A stretch of 20,189 bases of DNA from Eubacterium sp. Lineage in GTDB: Bacteria > Bacillota > Clostridia > Lachnospirales > Lachnospiraceae. Numbering within the stretch: the first letter of the stretch is position 1; each line of letters begins with the position of its first letter. The stretch is taken from positions 1 to 20,189 of the forward strand of contig JALFIK010000022.1 in assembly GCA_022776205.1 (NCBI GenBank). The letters run 5' to 3'. The translations under genes and the position numbers were made by a program. This document shows, piece after piece, positions 1 through 7,569 of the stretch. The notes under the pieces are model-generated. The model was not told the origin of the DNA and searched no databases. It worked only from the letters and a program-made list of their open reading frames with translations.

Positions 1-1191
1 TCCCAGAAATATTTCCGCACCCAGCAGGAATATCTGGGTCATATTAATGGCCATGTTGAGGAAAGTTATGGCGGACATCTTATAATCAAAGCATTTAATA
101 AAGAAAAGGATATGATGAAACGTTTTGATGAGACGAATGATATTTTGTATGAGTCCGCATGGAAATCCCAGTTTTTATCCGGGCTCATGCATCCGATCAT
201 GGTTTTTGTGGGAAATCTCGGTTACGCAGGCGTGGCGATTTCCGGAGGAATGCTTGCCATCCGGGGAACGATCGGTGTGGGTGATATTCAGGCATTTATC
301 CAGTATGTGAAAAATTTTACCCAGCCAATTCAGCAGATTGCCCAGGTGATCAATCAGGTTCAGTCCATGACGGCAGCTTCCGAGAGGGTTTTTGAATTCC
401 TTGAAGAGGAAGAGGAAGAACAGGCACATGAGGGGGCAGCATTAGTGAAAAACATTTCCGGTGCTGTTCAATTTTCCCACGTAAATTTTGGATATAATCC
501 GGATCAGACAATTATTCATGATTTCTCCGTGGATGTAAAACCGGGACAGAAAATTGCCATTGTGGGTCCGACAGGAGCCGGCAAGACAACAATGGTCAAA
601 TTACTGATGCGTTTTTATGATGTGGATGGAGGAAAAATCCTTCTCGATGGCAGAGATGTAAAAGAATATAACCGGAGAGAATTAAGAGAAGCCTTTGGAA
701 TGGTTTTGCAGGATACCTGGCTTTTTAAAGGAACGATTATGGAAAATATCCGGTATGGCCGTCTGAATGCAACGGATGAAGAAGTAATAGAAGCGGCGAA
801 AGCAGCCCATGCGGACAGTTTTATCCGGACACTGCCGGGCGGATATGAGATGGAGTTAAACGAAGATGCCAGCAATGTTTCCCAGGGACAAAAGCAGTTG
901 CTCACCATTGCCCGGGCCATTCTTGCGGACAGCCCGGTATTGATTCTTGATGAGGCAACATCCTCTGTCGATACCCGAACAGAAGAACAGATTCAGAAGG
1001 CCATGGATAATTTGATGAAAGGCCGGACCAGCTTTATTATCGCTCACAGATTATCTACGATTAAAAATGCAGATGTGATTCTTGTCATGAAAGATGGAGA
1101 TATCATTGAACAGGGAAATCACGAAGAACTGCTTGCCAAAGATGGATTTTATGCCCGGTTATATAACTCGCAATTTGAAGAAGTGGCATAA
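1..1191 (+). CDS. ABC exporter (fused permease/ATPase), 3' part only
   Basis: The frame is open from the first base, so the gene begins upstream and 396 residues of its C-terminal part are visible. It is a half-transporter of the MsbA/BmrA/multidrug type: the last part of the membrane domain (hydrophobic segment around residues 60-90, then the QYVKNFTQPIQQIA coupling region) followed by a complete nucleotide-binding domain. Seen are Walker A GPTGAGKTT (about residues 189-197), Q-loop VLQDTWLF, signature NVSQGQKQ in place of the textbook LSGGQ, Walker B VLILDEATSS and the switch histidine in IIAHRLST. All ATPase motifs are intact, so it should export a substrate using ATP, probably as a heterodimer with a gene upstream of the window. 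The substrate cannot be told. An acidic run of glutamates (residues about 133-140) links the two domains. Its stop codon directly abuts the stop of the convergent nucleoside hydrolase. Confidence 0.93.
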   Translation, partial: SQKYFRTQQEYLGHINGHVEESYGGHLIIKAFNKEKDMMKRFDETNDILYESAWKSQFLSGLMHPIMVFVGNLGYAGVAISGGMLAIRGTIGVGDIQAFIQYVKNFTQPIQQIAQVINQVQSMTAASERVFEFLEEEEEEQAHEGAALVKNISGAVQFSHVNFGYNPDQTIIHDFSVDVKPGQKIAIVGPTGAGKTTMVKLLMRFYDVDGGKILLDGRDVKEYNRRELREAFGMVLQDTWLFKGTIMENIRYGRLNATDEEVIEAAKAAHADSFIRTLPGGYEMELNEDASNVSQGQKQLLTIARAILADSPVLILDEATSSVDTRTEEQIQKAMDNLMKGRTSFIIAHRLSTIKNADVILVMKDGDIIEQGNHEELLAKDGFYARLYNSQFEEVA

Positions 1192-2136
1192 TTATGCCAG
1201 ACTGCAAAGTTTCTGAAGCAGAATTTCCTGAAACTTCGGAAGCTCTGTTTTATTAAGCATATAAACCGGAGCAGAAATCCGGGAAAGCTCTTCCGGACTA
1301 ACGGGTCTTAATATTGTCTGACCGCGGTGTTCTTCTGAGCAGTCGATGCAGATCTCCGCGTATATTCCCCGGAAAAGTTCCGGATTAGTAAGAAAAAGAA
1401 TGGTGACCGCATCATGAATGCAGACAAGCTGCCGATTTTCCGAAATGGTTGTACCCAGATAAAAGGAAAGCATTTCTCCGTAAGCGTGTTGCACAGGATG
1501 TGAGCTCGAGAGCAGTTTTTTAACCTGCCGGTGATTTAAGCCGGACTGCATTGTGACATCCAGACCACACATGACAATGGGAAGACCACATTTAAAGACC
1601 AGGGAGGCAGCTTCCGGATCGACCCAGATATTAAATTCCGCATAAGGGGTGACATTTCCCCCGCCGGCAGAGCCTCCCATCAGTACAATCTGCTCCACCC
1701 GTTCTTTTACTTCCGGGAAAACTTTAAAAAGAAGAGCAATGTTTGTAAGCGGACCGGTGGGAACCAGTGTGACTTTTTCCCCTGCCGGAAGATGCATTAT
1801 GGTATTTCTCATAAAAAGAAGACCATTTTCATCTTCCGGCTTTTTTTGTGTTTCCGGCAATCTGCAGTTCCCGAGACCGGTATCACCGTGAATGTCTCCG
1901 GCAATTTCAAGAGGTCTTAACAAAGGGCAGTCCGCACCTCGCACGATGGGCACATTGAGGGACAAAAAAGCACTGAGTTTCAAAGCATTTTCCGTTACCC
2001 GGTCAATGGTTTGATTACCGGAAACCGTGGAGATGCCAAGAACATGAAGCCGGTCCTGGCTGGCAGCGACCATGGCCAGAGCCACTGCATCGTCTATTCC
2101 CGGATCGCAGTCGATCCATATTTTTCTTTTTTTCAT
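1192..2136 (-). CDS. Inosine/uridine-preferring nucleoside hydrolase
   Basis: A complete 314-residue protein of the IUNH family, which splits the N-glycosidic bond of ribonucleosides to give ribose and free base in the cytosol for salvage. The diagnostic calcium and ribose-binding motif DCDPGIDDA is at residues 9-17. The family core MGGSAGGGNVTPYAEFN is present, as is the late active-site histidine in CIHDAVT. The length matches the family norm of about 310. The start ATG has GAGGAG seven bases upstream on the minus strand, and a near-perfect promoter lies 65-93 bases upstream. It is a single-gene unit, convergent with the ABC exporter. Base specificity (pyrimidine, purine or mixed) cannot be read from the sequence. 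Confidence 0.93.
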   Translation of the reverse strand: MKKRKIWIDCDPGIDDAVALAMVAASQDRLHVLGISTVSGNQTIDRVTENALKLSAFLSLNVPIVRGADCPLLRPLEIAGDIHGDTGLGNCRLPETQKKPEDENGLLFMRNTIMHLPAGEKVTLVPTGPLTNIALLFKVFPEVKERVEQIVLMGGSAGGGNVTPYAEFNIWVDPEAASLVFKCGLPIVMCGLDVTMQSGLNHRQVKKLLSSSHPVQHAYGEMLSFYLGTTISENRQLVCIHDAVTILFLTNPELFRGIYAEICIDCSEEHRGQTILRPVSPEELSRISAPVYMLNKTELPKFQEILLQKLCSLA

Positions 2137-2200
2137 AACATTTCTCCTCGTACGAATTATTATGGTGTGAAAATATTATGGTTAAAATACTTCGGTTTTT

Positions 2201-2229
2201 ATTATAAAGAAGAAAAAATTATTCGTCAA
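2201..2229 (-). promoter_or_regulatory. Promoter of the nucleoside hydrolase
   Basis: On the minus strand TTGACG (2224-2229) and TATAAT (2201-2206) are separated by 17 bases, an almost ideal sigma-A promoter. The predicted 5' leader is about 58 bases. It contains two direct copies of the plus-strand 9-mer TATTATGGT (2158-2166 and 2174-2182), 16 bases apart, which could be an operator. Confidence 0.8.
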
Positions 2230-2286
2230 TTTTTTGTGGAAAGATACTTAATGTATATAAAATTACAAATTTTATCCGTTGTATTT

Positions 2287-2308
2287 TGTTCACAAAATGT
2301 TCACAAAA
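2287..2308. repeat. Perfect 11-bp tandem repeat upstream of hsp20
   Basis: TGTTCACAAAA occurs twice head to tail (2287-2297 and 2298-2308), a period of about one helical turn, ending four bases before the CIRCE-like left arm. The placement upstream of the -35 suggests a protein-binding site, but no known operator matches it well. Confidence 0.6.
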
Positions 2309-2311
2309 AAA

Positions 2312-2350
2312 TTAGCACTCAATACTTGACGTGGCTAATAATGAGTGTTA
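2312..2350 (+). promoter_or_regulatory. CIRCE-like (HrcA) operator with a split right arm
   Basis: The left arm TTAGCACTC (2312-2320) is identical to the left half of the CIRCE consensus, the site of the heat-shock repressor HrcA. At the canonical nine-base spacing the right arm position 2330-2338 reads cgtgGCTAA, matching only the outer five bases. The inner part of the right arm is found farther on as GAGTGTTA (2343-2350). The site brackets the -35 and overlaps the -10, as expected for a repressor operator. HrcA control is inferred. Confidence 0.5.
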
Positions 2351-2354
2351 TATT
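2326..2354 (+). promoter_or_regulatory. Promoter of the hsp20 genes
   Basis: TTGACG (2326-2331), 17-base spacer, TATATT (2349-2354), close to the sigma-A consensus and embedded in the CIRCE-like operator. The leader to the first hsp20 start is about 95 bases. Together with the tandem repeat and the minus-strand promoter it accounts for the 320-base gap between nucleoside hydrolase and hsp20. Confidence 0.75.
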
Positions 2355-2456
2355 ACATATAGAACAAAGGAGAGGAGATAAAAGATAAGATCTCCGAACC
2401 GATGGAATCACATTCCGGAAAGGGAACAAGAGAGATTTCGAAAGGAGAAATGAAAG

Positions 2457-2876
2457 ATGTTGATGCCAAGTATTTTTGAGAATGATTTTGTAGATGACTT
2501 TTTTGATGATATGTTTTCCGCAGGAAATTATAAAGGAGAACTGATGAAAACTGATGTGAAAGATACAGGAGATTATTATAAACTGGAGATCGAGATGCCA
2601 GGAATGGCAAAGGAGAATATCACTGCAGAGCTTAAGGATGGTTACCTGACAGTCACAGCACATCAGGAATCCAGTGAGGAAAAGAAAGATGAGAAGAAGA
2701 AATATATTCGGAAAGAGCGATACAGCGGAAGCTGCCAGAGAAGTTTCTTCGTTGGAAAGAATGTCCGCCAGGAAGAAGTGAGAGCTTCTTATAAAGACGG
2801 AATCCTGACGCTGACTGTGCCGAAGGAAAATAAGAAAGCCAGAGAAGCGAATCGCTATATTACGATTGGTGAATAG
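2457..2876 (+). CDS. Small heat-shock protein Hsp20 (first copy)
   Basis: A 139-residue alpha-crystallin-type holdase chaperone that binds unfolding proteins without ATP. It is close in layout to clostridial Hsp18. The N-terminus MLMPSIFENDFVDDFFDDMF is short. The alpha-crystallin domain runs from about residue 26 (MKTDVKDTGDYYKLEIEMPG) to the conserved GILTLTVPKE. The C-terminal I-x-I anchor for oligomer assembly is present as ITI (residues about 135-137). AGGAG lies nine bases before the ATG. It is the first of two tandem paralogues under the heat-shock-type promoter. The long minus-strand open frame across it is a shadow. Confidence 0.95.
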   Translation: MLMPSIFENDFVDDFFDDMFSAGNYKGELMKTDVKDTGDYYKLEIEMPGMAKENITAELKDGYLTVTAHQESSEEKKDEKKKYIRKERYSGSCQRSFFVGKNVRQEEVRASYKDGILTLTVPKENKKAREANRYITIGE

Positions 2877-2995
2877 AAAAATGGAAGGAGAATAATCAGA
2901 AGGTAGTTTTGATACGTTTATATAGATAATAAAATGAAAAAACACCAGTCGCAATCCGGCTGTTCATATAAATAAAATATGATAATAAGGCGAAT

Positions 2996-3012
2996 CATTT
3001 CAGCATGAAATG
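2996..3012. other. Small perfect inverted repeat between the two hsp20 genes
   Basis: CATTTCA (2996-3002) and TGAAATG (3006-3012) are exact complements around a 3-base loop, about 50 bases before the second hsp20. There is no U-run after it, so it is not a terminator. It may be an mRNA processing or stability hairpin, or a protein site. No good promoter was found for the second gene: TTGATA (2909-2914) with TAAAAT (2930-2935) has a poor 15-base spacer, so read-through from the upstream promoter is likely. Confidence 0.4.
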
Positions 3013-3063
3013 GGTAACCCTACTAAATAAAAATAATTTTTAATTTGAAGGGAGAAATGAATT

Positions 3064-3492
3064 ATGATGATGCCTAGAATTTTTGGAAGTAGTTTTGTAG
3101 ATGATATTTTTGATGATATGTTCACAGATACCGCAAACCGCGGAACCACTAATTGTAATCTGATGAGAACCGATGTAAAAGATGAGGGGGATCATTACGA
3201 GCTGGAAATGGAAATGCCGGGAATTGATAAAGAAAACATCAAAGCAGAGCTCAAAGATGGTTATCTGACCATTACCGCCCAGCAGAATACCAAAAAGGAT
3301 GAAAAAGATGGTCAGGGCAAATATATCCGCAGAGAAAGATACTACGGAAGTTGCCAGAGAAGTTTTTATGTCGGCAAAGGAGTAAAACAGGAAGACATGA
3401 AAGCCGGCTTTAAAGACGGTATTCTTACCATCGACTTCCCGAAAGACAATCAGCCGGAAGTAGAAGAAAACAGATACATTACCATCGAATAA
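3064..3492 (+). CDS. Small heat-shock protein Hsp20 (second copy)
   Basis: A 142-residue paralogue of the upstream Hsp20 that matches it over its whole length: MMMPRIFGSSFVDDIFDDMF against MLMPSIFENDFVDDFFDDMF, a shared MPG-x-x-KENI-x-AELKDGYLT core, and a C-terminal ITI motif. The start at 3064 is chosen because it aligns with the first copy and follows GGGAG. Between the ACD strands it has a variable KKDEKDGQGKY loop where the first copy has a different lysine-rich loop. The pair looks like a local duplication and could form mixed oligomers. A strong terminator follows 42 bases downstream. Confidence 0.95.
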   Translation: MMMPRIFGSSFVDDIFDDMFTDTANRGTTNCNLMRTDVKDEGDHYELEMEMPGIDKENIKAELKDGYLTITAQQNTKKDEKDGQGKYIRRERYYGSCQRSFYVGKGVKQEDMKAGFKDGILTIDFPKDNQPEVEENRYITIE

Positions 3493-3534
3493 TAAAAAAT
3501 AAAAAGAAAAATTCAGATGATGTCATTCATTTGG

Positions 3535-3575
3535 CAGGAGCCGCACTCTTAAGGGAGGGCGGCTCCTGTTTTTTT
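3535..3575 (+). terminator. Intrinsic terminator after the hsp20 pair
   Basis: CAGGAGCCGC (3535-3544) and GCGGCTCCTG (3559-3568) form a perfect 10-bp stem with a 14-base loop, followed by seven T residues. Confidence 0.95.
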
Positions 3576-3597
3576 CGGTCTTCTCTCTGTAAAAATC

Positions 3598-3626
3598 TTG
3601 TAATCTAAAGTCGCCTGTGATAGAAT
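3598..3626 (+). promoter_or_regulatory. Promoter of the lipid kinase / serS unit
   Basis: TTGTAA (3598-3603), 17-base spacer, TAGAAT (3621-3626). The leader is about 38 bases and ends with AAGGAGG ahead of the ATG at 3671. Confidence 0.7.
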
Positions 3627-3670
3627 ATTCAAGTTAGAATGTACGGGAATCATAAGGAGGTCATGCATCA

Positions 3671-4570
3671 ATGAAGGGACTTTTTATTATTAATCCGTCT
3701 TCAGGCAGACAGAATTTTATTGATAAAATTAAAGATATTGCAGGCAGACTTGTCCTGGATCAAATTTGTAATACGATTGATGTTTTCTATACACAAAAGC
3801 AGGATGATGCGAAGAACAGAGCGGAATCTCTCAAAGAGGGAGAGTATGATTTTGTTGTTGCTGTCGGTGGAGACGGAACGTTAAATGAAGTAATCAACGG
3901 AGTTGTATTAAGCGGAAGTAATACACCGGTTGCCGTAATTTCTGCCGGAACAGTGAATGACTTTGCCAATTATTTAAAACTGCCTCAGACACCTCAGGAG
4001 TTTTGCGATATGATAAAAGAGTTTAAATGCAAGAGAGTGGATGTGGGACAGGTCAACGAGAAATATTTTATTAACGTGGTTGCAGCAGGTATGCTGTCCG
4101 ATACAGGTTTTAAAGTTTCCAAGGATAAAAAAGCGGTAATGGGAAAACTAGCCTATTATCTCGAAGGGGCGGCAGATTTGCCAAAACAGTTCGGAAAGAC
4201 ATGGAAGATGCGTTTTGTCACTGATGAAAAAACGGTGGAGGAAGAAATTCTTCTCTTTATGGTTGCGAATTCCCAGAGTGTGGGAGGATTTAAGGAGATT
4301 GCTCCCATGGCATCGGTGTCCGATGGCCTGTTTGATGTGGTAATCATAAAAAAGATGGATATCTTCCAGGTGCTTCCCCTGATGATTTCCATCCTTCAGG
4401 GAGATCATGTTAATCACCCGTCGGTGGAATATATTCAGACTAACCGGCTGTTGATTGAGAATTTATCCGACGAGGAAGTAGCTGTAGATTATGACGGGGA
4501 GCAACTGATGAAAGGTTTTCCGGTGGAGATTAAATTGATTCCGCAGGCAGTACAGATTATAGTTCCGTAA
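3671..4570 (+). CDS. Diacylglycerol kinase family lipid kinase (YegS/BmrU/DgkB type)
   Basis: A 299-residue soluble lipid kinase with the DAGK catalytic fold. The N-terminal phosphate-binding turn INPSSGR (residues 7-13), the nucleotide motif GGDGTLNEVINGV and the following SAGTVNDFA match the family. The C-terminal half shows the acidic EVAVDYDGE element near residue 280. Family members phosphorylate diacylglycerol or related lipids at the membrane surface using ATP. B. subtilis DgkB recycles diacylglycerol released by lipoteichoic acid synthesis, and the same role is possible here. The length is typical. AAGGAGG precedes the ATG by ten bases. serS starts 56 bases downstream with no terminator between, so the two are probably co-transcribed. 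Confidence 0.9.
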   Translation: MKGLFIINPSSGRQNFIDKIKDIAGRLVLDQICNTIDVFYTQKQDDAKNRAESLKEGEYDFVVAVGGDGTLNEVINGVVLSGSNTPVAVISAGTVNDFANYLKLPQTPQEFCDMIKEFKCKRVDVGQVNEKYFINVVAAGMLSDTGFKVSKDKKAVMGKLAYYLEGAADLPKQFGKTWKMRFVTDEKTVEEEILLFMVANSQSVGGFKEIAPMASVSDGLFDVVIIKKMDIFQVLPLMISILQGDHVNHPSVEYIQTNRLLIENLSDEEVAVDYDGEQLMKGFPVEIKLIPQAVQIIVP

Positions 4571-4626
4571 AAGGGAAAGAATAGAGAAAAAGATTTTTAC
4601 AAAGAAACAGGAGGTAAACGAAGAAC

Positions 4627-5913
4627 ATGTTAGATTTAAAATTTGTCAGAGAAAATCCGGATATCGTAAAACAGAATATTCGTAACAAATTCCAGGATGA
4701 GAAACTTCCTCTCGTAGACGAGGTCATCGAATTAGATGCGAAGAGAAGGGCTACACAGCAGGAAGCAGATGATTTAAGATCCAGCAGGAAGAAGATTTCC
4801 AAGCAGATCGGTGCTCTGATGGCACAGGGAAAAAAAGAAGAGGCAGAACAGGTAAAAGAGCAGGTTACGAAAAACGCACAGCGCCTTGCCGAACTTGAAG
4901 AACAGGAGAATATTCTGGGAGAAAAAGTTACAAAAATTATGATGACGATTCCGAACATCATCGACCCGAGTGTGCCAATCGGAAAAGATGACAGCGAAAA
5001 TGTGGAAGTGGAGAGATTTGGTGAGCCGGTCGTCCCGGATTTTGAAATTCCATACCATACAGAGATCATGGAAAGATTTAATGGAATCGATCTGGACAGT
5101 GCAAGAAGAGTCGCGGGAAACGGCTTTTATTATCTGATGGGGGATATTGCAAGACTTCATTCTGCAGTCATCTCCTATGCAAGAGACTTTATGATCGACA
5201 GAGGATTTACCTACTGTGTTCCTCCGTTTATGATCCGCAGTAATGTGGTAACCGGAGTAATGAGCTTTGCTGAGATGGATGCCATGATGTATAAAATTGA
5301 GGGAGAAGACCTGTATTTAATCGGAACAAGCGAACATTCCATGATCGGAAAATTTATTGATTCTGTTCTTCCGGAGGATACTCTGCCGAGAACACTGACA
5401 TCTTACTCTCCTTGCTTCCGTAAAGAAAAAGGAGCCCACGGTATTGAGGAGCGCGGCGTTTACCGAATCCATCAGTTTGAAAAACAGGAAATGATCGTTG
5501 TCTGTGAACCGGAAGACAGCCCGATGTGGTATGATAAATTATGGAAAAACACTGTAGATTTGTTCCGTTCTATGGACATTCCGGTTCGTACCTTAGAGTG
5601 TTGTTCCGGAGATCTTGCAGATCTTAAAGTGAAATCCGTGGATGTGGAAGCATGGTCCCCGCGTCAGAAGAAATATTTTGAGGTAGGAAGCTGCTCTAAT
5701 TTAGGAGATGCTCAGGCAAGAAGATTAAAAATCCGTGTGGCAGGCAAGAACGGAAAGCACTTTGCCCATACTCTTAACAACACCGTTGTAGCACCGCCAC
5801 GTATGCTGATTGCCTTCCTGGAAAATAATCTGAACGCAGACGGTTCCGTCAATATTCCGGAAGTTCTTCGTCCATATATGGGTGGGAAGGAAAAACTGAT
5901 TCCGGAAAAATAA
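4627..5913 (+). CDS. serS: Seryl-tRNA synthetase (divergent subtype)
   Basis: A 428-residue class II synthetase that charges tRNA-Ser (and tRNA-Sec) with serine. The N-terminal antiparallel coiled coil that grips the long variable arm spans about residues 28-100. The catalytic domain follows, with motif 2 around FRKEKGAHGIEERGVYRIHQ and the late conserved blocks GSCSNLGDAQARR and IPEVLRPYMGG. Two active-site blocks differ from the usual bacterial form: the serine-binding TAE region reads GTSEHSMIG, and motif 3 reads NNTVVAPPRML rather than the common NGSGLAVGRTL. The motif 3 arginine and the length are kept, so it should be active. It could be a clade-specific main enzyme or a second paralogue. 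AGGAGG precedes the ATG. No T-box leader fits in the 56-base gap. Confidence 0.93.
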   Translation: MLDLKFVRENPDIVKQNIRNKFQDEKLPLVDEVIELDAKRRATQQEADDLRSSRKKISKQIGALMAQGKKEEAEQVKEQVTKNAQRLAELEEQENILGEKVTKIMMTIPNIIDPSVPIGKDDSENVEVERFGEPVVPDFEIPYHTEIMERFNGIDLDSARRVAGNGFYYLMGDIARLHSAVISYARDFMIDRGFTYCVPPFMIRSNVVTGVMSFAEMDAMMYKIEGEDLYLIGTSEHSMIGKFIDSVLPEDTLPRTLTSYSPCFRKEKGAHGIEERGVYRIHQFEKQEMIVVCEPEDSPMWYDKLWKNTVDLFRSMDIPVRTLECCSGDLADLKVKSVDVEAWSPRQKKYFEVGSCSNLGDAQARRLKIRVAGKNGKHFAHTLNNTVVAPPRMLIAFLENNLNADGSVNIPEVLRPYMGGKEKLIPEK

Positions 5914-5944
5914 TCTATAATATTATGCTATGAATAAAGAGTAT

Positions 5945-5981
5945 AAAAAGATCGCCGGCAAATTCTACCGGCGGTCTTTTT
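5945..5981. terminator. Two-way terminator between serS and the D,D-carboxypeptidase
   Basis: A14-type arms AAAAAGATCGCCGG (5945-5958) and CCGGCGGTCTTTTT (5968-5981) pair with one wobble around a 9-base loop. The A-run on one side and T-run on the other serve both convergent genes. Confidence 0.92.
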
Positions 5982-5987
5982 GTTTAG

Positions 5988-7430
5988 TTAATGCTTGTTT
6001 TTCTTTTTTGTATGCTTCTTTTTTCTTGTTTTTACCGGAACATTTCCACCGGAGTGTTTCCTCCTGGAAATCCTTTCCTGCCTGCGTTTTTCTAACTCAT
6101 AGCGGTGGATCGTACGCATAATAAGAAAGATTAAAATCACGGCGATAAGAAAACGAATGGCGAATTCCGTGCCCTTATGTATGATATCTTTCCTCCTCGA
6201 TTTCACCGGAGCAGTTTTCAGATCATCGCTGACACTTTCTCCTTCTACATAGGCTTTTCCCTGTTTGGAAGAAGTATTGTAAGTGACAGGAGTCTGACCG
6301 AGAATATTATCCCCACGGGAAATGATGATATATCCCAGGCGCCCTTCTTTTTTGTCCTCATCCAATTTAAATTTACAGGAAATAGAAGCCCCGTCATCCT
6401 CTTTTTTTACAAGAACGGGATACTTTTTATCATACTGTAAATTTAAATATTTTAAAGCATCCCTTTTTTCTGAAGAAATAGATTTCATATGGGAAATAGT
6501 GCTTTGCAGATCAAAAGAAGATAAAGGTGTCAGTTCTTTTACCTGTTTAAAGGCCCAGTCAAACAGACGGGCGGTATCCTTATAACTGTTATCTGCACCC
6601 TGATCCTTTAATACAACACAGATCAGTTCAATATTATCCTTTTTTGCAAAGGTTACCAGAGTATTGAGGGCAACCTGGGTAAACCCGGTTTTGGCTCCCT
6701 CTGCATATTTATAATAGTAATCCGTTCCTTTTCTTAAAATCTTGGCATGATTCCATAACTCCAGAGTATCCGTAAGTGTGTCACTTTTTTTCAAAGTATA
6801 GGAAATGGTTCCCGAAATTTTGCGAAATTCCTCATGTTTCATTGCTTCCCTGAGAATAAGTCCCATATCGTGAGCCGTCGTAACATGCTTCTTGTCAGGA
6901 AGACCATGGGGATTTTTAAACTGGGTATGAGTGCAGCAGAGTTCCCTGGCACGTTGTGTCATAAGTTTTGCAAATTCTGCTGTAGAACCGGAAACATGTT
7001 CTGCAATCGCTGCGGCAGCCTCATTTGCGGAAACAAGCATCAATGCATAAAGACTATCTTCTACTGTCAGTTTCGCTCCGACATTAATACCGGCGGTACT
7101 GCTGCCCGCTTCAATTCCATTTACCGCAGAATCAGAATAAGTAATCACATCACTCATTTTACAATTCTCAATTGCAAGAAGAGCAGTCATTACCTTGGTA
7201 ATACTTGCCGGATAATGCGTGGTGTCCGGGTCTTTTCCATAAAGAACCGCACCGGAAGAAGGGTCCATGACGACAGCAGATTCCGCCACGATATCCGGAG
7301 CACCGGAAAGATTCTCTATTCCAAAACTGGCCTTGGACTGTGCACTGTCTTTTGTCTGGGCTGCGAGAGAATTGAAACTGCAGCTCAATACCATAGTCAG
7401 GGTAAGTAACAGGGTACCTATTCGTTTCAT
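5988..7430 (-). CDS. Serine-type D-Ala-D-Ala carboxypeptidase (PBP5/DacF type)
   Basis: A 480-residue exported low-molecular-weight penicillin-binding protein that trims the terminal D-alanine from peptidoglycan stem peptides. A signal peptide covers about residues 1-24 (hydrophobic TLLLTLTMVLS, cleavage near SLAA). The three active-site motifs are intact: SITK (76-79), SAN (134-136) and KTG (247-249). A mixed domain follows, then one transmembrane helix (about 424-441) and an unusually basic 38-residue tail with many Lys and Arg that should face the cytoplasm. PBP5 proteins usually end in an amphipathic helix, so a true helix plus long tail is distinctive. GAAGGAG precedes the ATG on the minus strand. 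Its promoter is at 7472-7500 and the shared terminator with serS is at 5945-5981. Confidence 0.93.
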   Translation of the reverse strand: MKRIGTLLLTLTMVLSCSFNSLAAQTKDSAQSKASFGIENLSGAPDIVAESAVVMDPSSGAVLYGKDPDTTHYPASITKVMTALLAIENCKMSDVITYSDSAVNGIEAGSSTAGINVGAKLTVEDSLYALMLVSANEAAAAIAEHVSGSTAEFAKLMTQRARELCCTHTQFKNPHGLPDKKHVTTAHDMGLILREAMKHEEFRKISGTISYTLKKSDTLTDTLELWNHAKILRKGTDYYYKYAEGAKTGFTQVALNTLVTFAKKDNIELICVVLKDQGADNSYKDTARLFDWAFKQVKELTPLSSFDLQSTISHMKSISSEKRDALKYLNLQYDKKYPVLVKKEDDGASISCKFKLDEDKKEGRLGYIIISRGDNILGQTPVTYNTSSKQGKAYVEGESVSDDLKTAPVKSRRKDIIHKGTEFAIRFLIAVILIFLIMRTIHRYELEKRRQERISRRKHSGGNVPVKTRKKKHTKKKNKH

Positions 7431-7471
7431 CTGTATTGTCTCCTTCAGATTTAATAATAATATACTTTATT

Positions 7472-7500
7472 ATTCTATACTACTGAGAAAGAAAAAGCAA
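7472..7500 (-). promoter_or_regulatory. Promoter of the carboxypeptidase gene
   Basis: On the minus strand TTGCTT (7495-7500), 17-base spacer, TAGAAT (7472-7477). It lies back to back with the trmB promoter, with only 8 bases between the two -35 elements. Confidence 0.65.
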
Positions 7501-7508
7501 AAATTAAT

Positions 7509-7537
7509 TGCAAAAAACAAAAAAGACCAGTAAGATT
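7509..7537 (+). promoter_or_regulatory. Probable promoter of trmB
   Basis: TTGCAA (7509-7514), 17-base spacer, TAAGAT (7532-7537), about 33 bases before the trmB start. Confidence 0.5.
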
Positions 7538-7569
7538 AGAGATAGTTTAAAAGGAAGAGGAGAGCAGCG

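Noticed and set aside
2319..2954. 211-codon minus-strand frame over the first hsp20
   Set aside because: It is antisense to a clear Hsp20, has no ribosome site and an unnatural composition rich in Ser, Phe and Ile.
4571..4626. T-box riboswitch before serS
   Set aside because: The gap is 56 bases, far too short, with no terminator or T-box sequence.
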